8,999 nt of DNA from Planctomycetota bacterium (GCA_030598065.1 JAUVQR010000041.1:1-8999), one strand, 5' to 3'. Positions 1-6,645 are shown, counted from the stretch's first letter. Numbers and translations: made by a program. Notes: generated by a model not told the origin, from the letters alone.

Positions 1-81
1 GACGTGACGGGGGTATGCGGCGGCGAACCCCTCCAGCATCTCCGGAGCCACGTTATTAGGGTCGTTTATCAGTTTCTTCAT
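1..81 (-). CDS. dhaK: Dihydroxyacetone kinase subunit DhaK, N-terminal fragment (cut by window edge)
   Basis: The 27 visible residues begin MKKLINDPNNVAPEMLEGF, which matches the characteristic N-terminus of the DhaK/Dak1 domain (typically MKKLIND...V..ML.G...AHP). In this family DhaK binds dihydroxyacetone covalently through a histidine and the partner DhaL phosphorylates it, using ATP or a PTS-linked phosphodonor. The active-site part lies outside the window, so subunit type and phosphodonor cannot be judged. The start is ATG at 81. No Shine-Dalgarno is visible, and a TATAAT (minus strand, 95 to 90) lies only 8 bases upstream without a convincing -35, so a leaderless or very short-leader transcript is possible. 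The identification rests on a short but distinctive stretch. Confidence 0.7.
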   Translation of the reverse strand, partial: MKKLINDPNNVAPEMLEGFAAAYPRHV

Positions 82-220
82 GTCGAGTAATTATAATGCC
101 TTAGCGGTTGATCTGACGGACAATATATTATGTGAATTCCGGCCGATGTAAAGAATAAATAGGGCACACAGGTGAAGTCCAGTAACCTGAAGGCATTTTC
201 GGGAGACTTGCAGGAAAGGC

Positions 221-249
221 TTGGAACTGTGGGGCTAAAAGGGTATAAT
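221..249 (+). promoter_or_regulatory. Sigma-70-type promoter for the repeat-tailed protein gene
   Basis: A TTGGAA -35 box at 221-226 and a perfect TATAAT -10 box at 244-249 are separated by exactly 17 bases. Transcription would begin near 256, giving a leader of about 60 bases before the ATG at 318. That ATG has a good Shine-Dalgarno, GGAGG at 305-309, eight bases upstream. The promoter is predicted from sequence only, but box quality, spacing and placement agree. Confidence 0.7.
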
Positions 250-317
250 CTCTAGCTCGACATTTTGAGGCCGTATTTTGTACATAAGAGGCTGAATGCC
301 TGATGGAGGCTTGAGAG

Positions 318-842
318 ATGGCTTTTAAGTTGATAAACCCTGAGAAGGTGGTGAGTTGTTGTCCGGTGGGTATACGGAAATCCAAGTGCCCCAGTATCGG
401 GGTGACCAGGATGCTCCGCAGAGAACTCTTCAGGCTGGGGATAATGCCGGATACGCCCCCGGAGAGGCTTGAGACACTCAGGAAAAAACTTCGTGATAAA
501 AAGAAGGCCGGTATAACAGCGGACTGCCCTACGTGCCGTTACAACACGGGGCAGGCCCCGCGCGCGGTAGAGCCGGAGGTAAGGCCGGAAGTAAAGACAA
601 AACCTAAGGCGAAACCAAAAGCAGAGGCTAAACCAAAGGCCAAGGCAGAGGCAAAGCCTAAGACGGAAGCAAGGCCTAAGGCAGAGGCAAAGCCTGAGGC
701 GGAAGAAAAGTCAAAGGTAGAAGTAAAACCCAAGGCAGAGACGAAGCCTAAGACAGAAGCGAGGCCTAAGGCAGAGGCAAAGCCTGAGGCGGAAGCAGAG
801 ACAGGGACAAAAACAGAAGAGAAAGCGCCGCCTGCGGGCTAG
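318..842 (+). CDS. Hypothetical protein: Cys-containing head plus Lys/Ala/Glu/Pro repeat tail
   Basis: This 174-residue protein is not one I recognise. Residues 1-75 form a mixed, probably folded head with Cys14, Cys15, Cys24 and a Cys70-x-x-Cys73 pair, a pattern compatible with a small metal site. The short amphipathic stretch around 32-63 is rich in Arg and Lys. Residues 83-174 are low complexity, built from variants of PKAEAKP and PKTEARP; a 30-residue unit starting at Pro114 is repeated from Pro144. Such alternating Lys/Pro/Ala/Glu tails occur in histone-H1-like DNA-binding proteins and in extended periplasmic or ribosome-associated tails, but no function can be assigned. There is no signal peptide or membrane segment. 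The start is supported by GGAGG at 305-309 and a promoter at 221-249. Its stop codon overlaps the stop of the convergent zinc-ribbon gene. Confidence 0.75.
   Translation: MAFKLINPEKVVSCCPVGIRKSKCPSIGVTRMLRRELFRLGIMPDTPPERLETLRKKLRDKKKAGITADCPTCRYNTGQAPRAVEPEVRPEVKTKPKAKPKAEAKPKAKAEAKPKTEARPKAEAKPEAEEKSKVEVKPKAETKPKTEARPKAEAKPEAEAETGTKTEEKAPPAG
657..836 (+). repeat. 90-bp imperfect tandem duplication inside the repeat-tailed gene
   Basis: Bases 672-705 and 762-795 are identical over 34 bases and exactly 90 bases apart. The similarity extends left to about 657 and 747 with scattered differences, and fades toward 836. The unit is 30 codons, so the frame is kept. It sits within a wider region from about 595 of shorter AAGCC/AAGGC-type repeats that encode the Lys/Ala/Glu/Pro tail. 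The near-identity at DNA level suggests a fairly recent duplication by slippage or unequal recombination. Confidence 0.85.
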
Positions 843-1384
843 ACTGAGGATGGATCCTGGGTAAGCTCTAGCAGTGTGCTCTGTCCGGTCAGGGACGGGT
901 CAAAGAGCTTCAGGACCTCGTCGTTCAGTCTTGTCACCTCTTCTTCGTCCATCTTGGGATTGTATATCTTGAAGAGTTTGTCCTCCTCGTTGCTGTATAG
1001 CTCCATAAAATCCCCGACGTCGTCCTTACCCTGATTCCGGGGCTTTAGCAGCTTTTTCCGCATCAGGAAGAGGGCCAGCACGTACCGCATGTTTTTTGCC
1101 CACGACTCGTTCTGGTACCTCTCGTTTTCTCCCAGCCTGAGGAAGAGGTTCATTATGGCCGCGTTGTCTATTACCTTACGCTTTTGCTCGCCCTTCGGCA
1201 CATGCGTCTTCCAGAATGAGAAGTACCGGGATTCGGACTCATTGCCCCAGCAGTTATCGCAAAAGTCCAGTCTCTGGAAGGCGTTGTCGTTGAGGGACAG
1301 GCAGGAAAAGATTGTTTCCTCTTCCTGGATGGGTTTTTCGCACTTGCCGCACGTCCCGGAGTTTTTGATGATATTCCAGTCCAA
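839..1384 (-). CDS. Small zinc-ribbon protein of unknown function
   Basis: The 181-residue product has two CxxC knuckles, Cys12/Cys15 and Cys42/Cys45, the usual arrangement of a zinc ribbon, plus an extra Cys28 between them. The rest is soluble, charged and probably helical. I do not recognise a named family and infer no function beyond probable zinc binding. The start is taken as TTG at 1384. AAGGA lies about 11 bases upstream, inside the 15-base gap after the cyclodeaminase-like gene, whose stop is at 1400. A GTG at 1392 is nearer that site but opens another frame that lacks the second CxxC. The gene is last in the minus-strand operon read from 3203. Its TAG stop overlaps the TAG stop of the convergent plus-strand gene within one CTAG. 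Confidence 0.75.
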   Translation of the reverse strand: MDWNIIKNSGTCGKCEKPIQEEETIFSCLSLNDNAFQRLDFCDNCWGNESESRYFSFWKTHVPKGEQKRKVIDNAAIMNLFLRLGENERYQNESWAKNMRYVLALFLMRKKLLKPRNQGKDDVGDFMELYSNEEDKLFKIYNPKMDEEEVTRLNDEVLKLFDPSLTGQSTLLELTQDPSSV

Positions 1385-1399
1385 AGGTTCACACCGTCC

Positions 1400-2038
1400 T
1401 TATTTGGTGAATGCGGCCTCTACCTTGCCCATTATCTCGTTGAAGAGGGCGTCTGCCCTGTCGACCGACTGGCCCAATTCGGCGCGCGTAGTGTTGTTAA
1501 GCCCCTCGTCCTTGATATAAAGCAGGTTGGCCAGCACGTTTATCTTTCCGCCTCTCAAAGCGGCCTGCGAGAGGACGGTGGCCACGGCTATGTCGCCGAT
1601 AAGGTTGGGGTTTACCTTGTCCACTATCTTGGCCAGGTCTTCGAGCATTGCAAGCGACCTCCTCAGGAGCCGCAGCGGTACGTCCATCGCCCCTTTCATG
1701 GCTACCTGAAGGGCGTCGGCGCGCTTCTTTTTTTCTTCATCGTTGGATTTTGGCAGTTTATAAGAGTCCATCACAGCCTGATACGCCTCCATGTCCTTGT
1801 GCACCAGTTCAAGGAGTTCGGTCCGGGCCTGTTCGAATTGTTTGCCTTTAATCTGGAGCAGGTCCTCCACTTCCTTGAACTTTTCCCTGCCTACCGTCAT
1901 GTTTATAGACATGTTGGCCATGGTCGAACCCAGCGCGCCGGCCAGCGCGGAGACGCTGCCGCCGCCGGGTGTGGGGTTGCCTGAGGCCGCATCGTTCAGG
2001 TATTTCTCCAGCGGTTCCTTGCAGTACATTGCGTGCAT
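1400..2038 (-). CDS. FTCD_C/FchA-family cyclodeaminase or methenyl-THF cyclohydrolase
   Basis: This 212-residue, all-helical protein matches the cyclodeaminase/cyclohydrolase family (C-terminal domain of formiminotransferase-cyclodeaminase, and bacterial FchA). The diagnostic N-terminal motif PTPGGGSVSALAGALG is at 22-37, followed by the DMEAYQAVM helix near 82-90 and NPNLIGDIAVA at 143-153. The length of about 210 is normal for a stand-alone member. Family members act on one-carbon tetrahydrofolates, either releasing ammonia from formimino-THF or hydrolysing methenyl-THF; the sequence alone does not decide which. No formiminotransferase or histidine-degradation gene is nearby, which slightly favours the cyclohydrolase role. 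The ATG at 2038 is only one base from the AAGAGG Shine-Dalgarno, whereas the ATG at 2029 (protein starting MYCKEPL) is 10 bases away, so 2029 may be the true start. It lies about 50 bases after the L,D-transpeptidase gene. Confidence 0.88.
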   Translation of the reverse strand: MHAMYCKEPLEKYLNDAASGNPTPGGGSVSALAGALGSTMANMSINMTVGREKFKEVEDLLQIKGKQFEQARTELLELVHKDMEAYQAVMDSYKLPKSNDEEKKKRADALQVAMKGAMDVPLRLLRRSLAMLEDLAKIVDKVNPNLIGDIAVATVLSQAALRGGKINVLANLLYIKDEGLNNTTRAELGQSVDRADALFNEIMGKVEAAFTK

Positions 2039-2084
2039 ACCTCTTGTGCTCGTGGTCAGAGATCCAGAGACGTTTTGTTAAATC

Positions 2085-3203
2085 TTAGTTCTTGATGGTC
2101 ACCTTCGTGTTGGCGGTCACGAAGTTGTAGAGTTCCTCGACGTCTTCGTTCCTCATCCTTATACAGCCGTTGGAGGCCTCGGTTCCGAGTGTCTCGGGCT
2201 TTGTCGTTCCGTGTATGCCGTAACCTACAATGCCCGGCTCGTTCTGGAACCCCAGCCAGCGTGTACCAAGGATGTTCTTCGGGTGCCCGTAGGCGTAGAC
2301 TCCTTCGGGTGAATACCAGACTGGATTTTTTAGCCTTGTTCCAACGACAAAGGCGCCTTCCGGGGTGCTGTTATTCTTACCCGTCCCGATATGGTACTGT
2401 TTTATGTAGTGACCGTCAAGGAACAGTACCAGGCTGAACTCGCTCTTGTCCACCACTATGCTGGGCTGGCCGGTTATTATCTTCAGGGGCTCGTCGACAC
2501 GAATCAGGGTGTCCTTCTTCCTGTTGGTCTTCATGATGAGTCCCGGAGTGGTGTGGAACTTCTTTGATATCTTCGTGAGGTTGTCTCCGGGTTTAACTTT
2601 GTAGACGACGGAGCCTGGTCCGGGCATGGGTGAGAAGACCAGCTCCTTGTTCAGCGCGTCGAGGTGTTTCCTCAGTATGTTGCGCCTTTCCCTGGAGGTC
2701 TCCAGGAACAGGGCCGTTGAATAGTACTTGCGCGCATCGTACTTCTTGCCTCTTAAGAGACTTTCGTATGCGTTGTCGATGGCCTCCTGCAGGGATTCCT
2801 TTATGGCCGCACGGTTCACGGGACGGGGGCCGTTGGTCTGCCCTGATCCTGATATGGAGGCGTGGGCAAGGGCCGTTCCTCCGGGCATCTCATGGCCGGG
2901 CCTTGAGACGACGGTTCCGGTCTGGACGGGGCGTGCTCCGCGCGGAGTAATCCTCTCTCGTCTGGAATCCGGTAATGCGGGGGCTTGAGGCCGTATTCGT
3001 CTTGCCTTTGGGTTTCTGGCCTTGAAGATTATGTCGTCACGGCTGATTTCTTCCGTTTGATTGCTGGCCGCAGACTTGTTTCTGACACTGCCGTTAGATT
3101 CGGCGTAGAGCGGATTACTGCTGGTTTGAACGGCTTGAATAAGGAATAAGACTATACAGATGAAGGCCCATGACGGGCGGTTGAAGATTCTTTGTATTTT
3201 CAT
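2085..3203 (-). CDS. Secreted L,D-transpeptidase (YkuD) with LysM domain
   Basis: The 372-residue product starts with a Sec signal: basic MKIQRIFNRP, a hydrophobic core about 12-25, and a likely cleavage after the LYA at 32-34. A Pro/Arg/Ser-rich linker runs to about 130, then a helical TPR-like segment at 133-190. A LysM peptidoglycan-binding module follows at 199-244 (VVYKVKPGDNL). The YkuD catalytic domain is at 247-371, with the HGT at 331-333 and the nucleophile motif SNGCIRM, giving Cys347 and Arg349 in the canonical pattern. Such enzymes form 3-3 peptidoglycan crosslinks or attach proteins to stem peptides in the periplasm. The ATG at 3203 has AAGGA about 12 bases upstream inside a hairpin loop. 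It is the first gene of a three-gene minus-strand operon with its own promoter at 3246-3274. Confidence 0.93.
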   Translation of the reverse strand: MKIQRIFNRPSWAFICIVLFLIQAVQTSSNPLYAESNGSVRNKSAASNQTEEISRDDIIFKARNPKARRIRPQAPALPDSRRERITPRGARPVQTGTVVSRPGHEMPGGTALAHASISGSGQTNGPRPVNRAAIKESLQEAIDNAYESLLRGKKYDARKYYSTALFLETSRERRNILRKHLDALNKELVFSPMPGPGSVVYKVKPGDNLTKISKKFHTTPGLIMKTNRKKDTLIRVDEPLKIITGQPSIVVDKSEFSLVLFLDGHYIKQYHIGTGKNNSTPEGAFVVGTRLKNPVWYSPEGVYAYGHPKNILGTRWLGFQNEPGIVGYGIHGTTKPETLGTEASNGCIRMRNEDVEELYNFVTANTKVTIKN

Positions 3204-3205
3204 GT

Positions 3206-3229
3206 GCGAGTTTTATCCTTAAAACTCGC
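3206..3229 (-). promoter_or_regulatory. Perfect 9-bp hairpin presenting the Shine-Dalgarno in its loop
   Basis: The arms GCGAGTTTT (3206-3214) and AAAACTCGC (3221-3229) are perfect complements around a six-base loop. On the minus-strand transcript the loop is AAGGAT, the only Shine-Dalgarno-like sequence before the L,D-transpeptidase ATG. The hairpin ends two bases before that start codon and would lie about 10 bases inside the mRNA predicted from the promoter at 3246-3274. It could modulate ribosome access or stabilise the 5' end, or it may instead be a protein operator dyad. The structure is directly visible; the role is inferred. Confidence 0.6.
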
Positions 3230-3245
3230 CACCCCAGTTCCGCAA

Positions 3246-3274
3246 AAGTTAACATATTATTGAGATTATGTCAA
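3246..3274 (-). promoter_or_regulatory. Sigma-70 promoter for the L,D-transpeptidase operon
   Basis: On the minus strand there is a perfect TTGACA -35 box (3274 to 3269), a 17-base spacer, and TAACTT as -10 (3251 to 3246). The -10 is preceded by TGT, which makes it an extended -10 element and compensates for the imperfect hexamer. Transcription would start near 3239, about 36 bases before the ATG at 3203, just ahead of the hairpin at 3206-3229. Confidence 0.6.
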
Positions 3275-3290
3275 GAGGGAAGGTTGGAAA

Positions 3291-3326
3291 CAGGTCCAGA
3301 ATGCGTCTGGAATGCTTCATCACCTG
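3291..3326 (-). other. Stem-loop after the metalloregulator gene, possible weak terminator
   Basis: The inner palindrome TCCAGA-ATGCG-TCTGGA (3296-3312) is a perfect 6-bp stem with a five-base loop, flanked by CAGGT (3291-3295) and ACCTG (3322-3326), which can add five more pairs around an asymmetric internal loop. It lies 14-49 bases after the stop of the DtxR-FeoA gene on the minus strand. There is no strong T-tract behind it, so a Rho-independent terminator is not established. Transcription from feoB could read into the next operon. Confidence 0.35.
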
Positions 3327-3339
3327 TACTTGCAAGACG

Positions 3340-4014
3340 TTACGACCGCCTTATATAAATGTCCCTGGCGGTATCGGCGTCGAGGGCGAGCTGTGTTTCT
3401 CCCATAAATATTACCAGGGTGGGCTGTTTCTGGTGGATCCTGACGCTGGTTCCGGGCAGGAGGCCGAGCGAAGAGAGCCTGTCGAGCCTTCCGTGAGATT
3501 TTGTCGTAATATAAGCGACATGCCCTTCTTCTCCGGGCGCAAATTCGGTGAGGGGCTGGACTACGGGGCGGAGTTCCTTCTTGGCCCGCTGGCAGCATTC
3601 GCCGGGAGGTATCATCTTTCCGTGAGGGCACCTGACCGGATGGCCGAGCAGGGTGCATATGCTGGTGGTTACCTCTTCCGAGAGAAAATGCTCAAACTGG
3701 CAGGCCGTAGAGTCCATCGCCTCGTGACCCACGTCAAGGACGTCTTTCAACAGTCTCTCGGCCAGGCGGTGGCGCCTCATAATCGTCTCGGCGGCCTTCC
3801 TGCCGGTGGCGCTTAGCACGATCAAGGAGTCGTACATGCGCACCAGGCCGTTTCTCTCCATCTCCGCAAGCACCATGTCTACCGACCCGGGGTCTATCCA
3901 CTGTCCCACGGCAGCCCTGTCGACGCGGTCCTGAAAGTCCTCTTCGTGCACCCAGATATGTTCAAGTACCTCGTCTATTTTCTCTTGGTTCATTGTGTCC
4001 ATATTCTTTGTCAT
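3340..4014 (-). CDS. DtxR/MntR-family metalloregulator with C-terminal FeoA (SH3-like) domain
   Basis: In this 224-residue protein, residues about 10-75 form the DtxR-type winged helix (recognition region DPGSVDMVLAEMERNGLV). The dimerisation and metal-binding domain at 76-140 has the expected ligands: RHRLAERLL with His82, GHEAMDSTACQFEH with His97, Glu98, Cys105, Glu108 and His109, and GHPVRCPHG near 124-132. Cys105 in the position equivalent to DtxR Cys102 and IdeR Cys102 favours iron over manganese sensing. Residues about 152-222 form the FeoA/SH3-like domain (GLLPGTSVRI, then ALDADTARDIYI). Members bind DNA when loaded with Fe(II) or Mn(II). It follows feoB after 16 bases, so it probably autoregulates iron uptake, and its FeoA-like domain may stand in for a missing FeoA. 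ATGs at 4014, 4002 and 3993 are all possible starts; none has a clear Shine-Dalgarno. Confidence 0.88.
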   Translation of the reverse strand: MTKNMDTMNQEKIDEVLEHIWVHEEDFQDRVDRAAVGQWIDPGSVDMVLAEMERNGLVRMYDSLIVLSATGRKAAETIMRRHRLAERLLKDVLDVGHEAMDSTACQFEHFLSEEVTTSICTLLGHPVRCPHGKMIPPGECCQRAKKELRPVVQPLTEFAPGEEGHVAYITTKSHGRLDRLSSLGLLPGTSVRIHQKQPTLVIFMGETQLALDADTARDIYIRRS

Positions 4015-4030
4015 GTTGTGAGTGCCAGTT

Positions 4031-6328
4031 TTAAATGGCGCGCATTATCAGGTTCAGTACGCCGCCGACCAGAAATGCGTAGGGTATTATAAATAAAAGT
4101 ATCAGTATCGAACGGACTATGCCCCGCTCCTTAATCATAACAAAAAAGGTGGCGATGCAGGGAACAAAAAGCGTAATGACCACAAGGGCCACAAGGAGCT
4201 GGACGGGGTCTACGCCTGCGGCGCCTTTGTTCGCCTCCAGCGCCTTGAATATGCTGATTGCGCCAAAATCTCTCCTGAGGAAGCCCAGGAGAAAGCCTTC
4301 GGAGGTCTCCTTGGGAAGGTCCAGGAGGCCTACGACGTGTCCACCGGCGTTGATTATGTATTTCAGTGCGCCGACCTCACTCAGAACAAACAACGCCATC
4401 GTGCCGATAATAAAGAGGGGTACTGCCTCTTTCAGGAACCACTTTACGCGGTACAGCGTCTTGATGATTATGTTCAGTATCTTCGGGAAACGGAAGGGGG
4501 GTATCTCGATGATAAAGTCTGAGCGCCCGCCGGGAAGGACCTTTGAGGCGACGAAGCCGACCAGGAGAAGTTGCGATACGATGACAAAGACGTAGATTGC
4601 AAAGTACAGGCCTGAGATGCTTCCCAGGATGAAGGCGATTACGCCAAGCTGCGCCGAGCATGGTATCGCCAGCGCGAGAAGCAGCGTAATTATCAACCGT
4701 TCCTTCTTCGTGTCCAGTATCCTTGTAGTCAACGTCGCCATAGTTACGCAGCCGAGCCCGAGGACCATGGGCAGTATGGCCTTACCCGTCAGGCCTATCT
4801 TCTTGAACATCCTGTCAACCATCACCGCCATGCGTGGCAGGTATCCGCTGTCTTCCATCAGGCCGAAGGCCAGGAAAAAGAAGGTGACTATCGGGAGCAC
4901 TATAGCGATGGAATAAGTAACCGCCACCTGTATGACACCCGCCTGGCTGCCGAGGAAGAACCTGTAGACGATGTTTTCCGGGTTCATTACCAGTCGTGCC
5001 GTGGCGCCCAGATAGTAATTTATGCCCTGGAACGGGACATGGGTTATGGTGTAGCTTATACCGCTGAAGGGGACGCCTACCCAGAGGTCAAACCCACCTG
5101 AGGGTTCTCCCGCCTGGCCGAATATCTTGTTCTCGATGAAATCTACGCTGGTCCCCGCGCCGAATTCCCCGACCAGTTTGTAGACCAGCCACAGGAGAAT
5201 GAGGATTATCGGGTACGCGAACACCGGGTGCATGGTCACGTTGCCCAGCACCTCGGATATGGTTCTTTTTGTCCTGAGTTCATTGGTGTAGAGGTGCATG
5301 CACATAAGCACGGTTAGTGCCGTGCCTCCGGCAAGGTTGAGTCCGAGGTCTAGGATTGGAGGCGGAGTCAACTGCCTGGAAAAGAGAAACAGTACCAGGT
5401 CCATTGTCTTGTAGCCGATAGCGAAGGACAATACGGGCATGATTAAGAAGAAAAACAATACCCGCAAGAAGGGGTTTGACTGCGCTCTCTTTGTTGGCGC
5501 TTTTACGACTTCCCTTACAATCCTGTCAACAAAGGCCCCCCGCTTCTTAGTTATTACGTAACTCAACGGGTCGGCGAATTTGCCCTGTAGGGTCTCCTTT
5601 ATCCCTTTTATGTCTGCTACGGCCTCCTTGCCCAGTTGTTTGTTGAATCTCTTCTCAAGGCTGGTGTCACCGGAGAGCAGCATCAGGGAGATTGCCCTCT
5701 TGGGAAGTCCTTCGGGCAGGATGGCCCCTACCTTGTCGACGGCGGCCTCTATATCCTGGCCGTAGTTAATCTTCAGGTCGAGCTTCTTCGCCTTGGGCGC
5801 GGAGTTTAGCAGCTCCCCTATCCCGCGTTTCTCAGTGGCCACTGTCTTGACCAGTCGCACGCCAAGTATGTCCTGCAGCCTTTCGGTATTGATATCAATA
5901 CCGCGCTCCAGGCACTCGTCCCACATGTTCAGGTCCAATACGACGGGCAGCTCCATCTCAGCAAGCTGGGTGGTTATTAAGAGGCCCCTGCGGAGGTTCT
6001 TTGAGTCCAGTACCTGTATGACCTTCCTCTCACCCTCGAGGAGTATGTCGCGGGCCACCCTCTCGTCTTCAGATTGAGGGATGAGGCTGTTGATGCCGGG
6101 TGTGTCGATAATCTCCACCCCGTTACCAATGCGCTTGCACCTGCCTCTGGATACGGTTACCGTGGTACCCGGGTAGTTGGAGACTATGACGTATTTCCCG
6201 GTCAGGAGGCCGAAGATGACGCTCTTGCCCACGTTAGGGTTGCCCACAAGGGCCAATGCAGGAGAGACCGGCTTGGGCTTATCCCTTCTTAAACTATCGG
6301 TTTTCTTCTTTTTCTTTAGCTTGAACAT
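4031..6328 (-). CDS. feoB: Ferrous iron transport protein FeoB
   Basis: The 765-residue inner-membrane Fe(II) transporter has a cytosolic N-terminal GTPase: G1 GNPNVGKS at 29-36, the G2 threonine region NYPGTT at 51-56, G3 DTPG at 75-78, G4 NMWD at 134-137 and a G5-like VATE near 163. A helical GDI-like segment runs to about 280. The membrane part begins near 286 and holds the two Gate repeats, with conserved marks EDSGYLPR at 492-499, GLGC at 524-527, IPCSAQ at 555-560, LRRDFGA at 684-690 and VPCIATFF at 722-729. The length is typical. An unusually basic tail (KLKKKKK) precedes the G domain. The motif after GLGC reads VTMATLTTR rather than the textbook NVPAI form, suggesting a different FeoB subclass. 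The ATG at 6328 lacks an obvious Shine-Dalgarno; the promoter is at 6367-6395. No separate feoA is adjacent, and the following gene carries the FeoA-like domain. Confidence 0.96.
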   Translation of the reverse strand: MFKLKKKKKTDSLRRDKPKPVSPALALVGNPNVGKSVIFGLLTGKYVIVSNYPGTTVTVSRGRCKRIGNGVEIIDTPGINSLIPQSEDERVARDILLEGERKVIQVLDSKNLRRGLLITTQLAEMELPVVLDLNMWDECLERGIDINTERLQDILGVRLVKTVATEKRGIGELLNSAPKAKKLDLKINYGQDIEAAVDKVGAILPEGLPKRAISLMLLSGDTSLEKRFNKQLGKEAVADIKGIKETLQGKFADPLSYVITKKRGAFVDRIVREVVKAPTKRAQSNPFLRVLFFFLIMPVLSFAIGYKTMDLVLFLFSRQLTPPPILDLGLNLAGGTALTVLMCMHLYTNELRTKRTISEVLGNVTMHPVFAYPIILILLWLVYKLVGEFGAGTSVDFIENKIFGQAGEPSGGFDLWVGVPFSGISYTITHVPFQGINYYLGATARLVMNPENIVYRFFLGSQAGVIQVAVTYSIAIVLPIVTFFFLAFGLMEDSGYLPRMAVMVDRMFKKIGLTGKAILPMVLGLGCVTMATLTTRILDTKKERLIITLLLALAIPCSAQLGVIAFILGSISGLYFAIYVFVIVSQLLLVGFVASKVLPGGRSDFIIEIPPFRFPKILNIIIKTLYRVKWFLKEAVPLFIIGTMALFVLSEVGALKYIINAGGHVVGLLDLPKETSEGFLLGFLRRDFGAISIFKALEANKGAAGVDPVQLLVALVVITLFVPCIATFFVMIKERGIVRSILILLFIIPYAFLVGGVLNLIMRAI

Positions 6329-6343
6329 TACAAAGAGGAGTTC

Positions 6344-6360
6344 TTGATAATGAGTCTCAA
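6344..6360 (-). promoter_or_regulatory. Candidate metalloregulator operator (partial dyad) ahead of feoB
   Basis: TTGATAATGAGTCTCAA is a 17-base interrupted palindrome with TTGA and TCAA ends and several matching internal positions. It lies at or just past the predicted transcription start from the 6367-6395 promoter and 16 bases before the feoB ATG, a position where a bound repressor would block transcription. It is not a clear match to the DtxR/IdeR 19-bp box or to a full Fur box, although GATAAT recalls a Fur half-site. It is offered because the downstream regulator gene predicts an operator here. Confidence 0.3.
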
Positions 6361-6366
6361 CGTCAA

Positions 6367-6395
6367 AGTATAGTTGTTTCTTAATGGCGTGTCAA
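6367..6395 (-). promoter_or_regulatory. Strong sigma-70 promoter for feoB and the metalloregulator
   Basis: On the minus strand a perfect TTGACA (6395 to 6390) and TATACT (6372 to 6367) are 17 bases apart, close to consensus. The predicted start is near 6360, leaving a leader of roughly 32 bases before the feoB ATG at 6328. Such a strong core promoter fits a gene pair expected to be controlled by repression. Confidence 0.75.
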
Positions 6396-6645
6396 ATCAT
6401 TTGCCTCATTACAAGACAAGTGTCGTCAATTGGGCCGGGCATTTTCGCTTTCGCTTCGAGACCCGCTTCAGACCCGCCGGTTCTCTTCTGCGTCGAGTGT
6501 CTAGTGGTAGTAATTGTAGCCATTATGGATGTATACGGGGCACGGGTTGCGTCCTATATCCGTTATGGCTGAAACGCTGTCTGTATCGCCGTCCAATACA
6601 TTTTATAAAAATTTGTACGGATTGCGGTTATGTGTTTGTGGGTTG
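6396..6645. other. Intergenic stretch without a convincing gene
   Basis: No ORF here has a good ribosome site or recognisable protein sequence. Visible features are a short direct repeat of AGACCCGC (6461-6468 and 6472-6479 region) and an 11-base segment, TTGCGTCCTAT at 6547-6557, which is perfectly complementary to 6781-6791 in the structured element to the right. The run of open frames in this part looks accidental. Confidence 0.6.

Noticed and set aside
128..385. Minus-strand 85-codon open frame overlapping the first promoter
   Set aside because: It covers a well-formed plus-strand promoter and the start of a supported gene, and has no ribosome site or domain.
1171..1392. GTG-started alternative frame at the head of the zinc-ribbon gene
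   Set aside because: Although nearer the AAGGA, it lacks the paired CxxC motifs, is Ser/Arg/Pro-rich, and ends early; the TTG-started frame is coherent to its stop.
3210..3220. GTTTTATCCTT shared between the L,D-transpeptidase leader and about 8898-8908
   Set aside because: Repeats of 11 bases are expected by chance in 9 kb, and the second copy lacks the complementary arm.
3268..3816. Plus-strand 182-codon open frame opposite the metalloregulator
   Set aside because: It is antisense to a well-supported DtxR-FeoA gene and shows no family features of its own.
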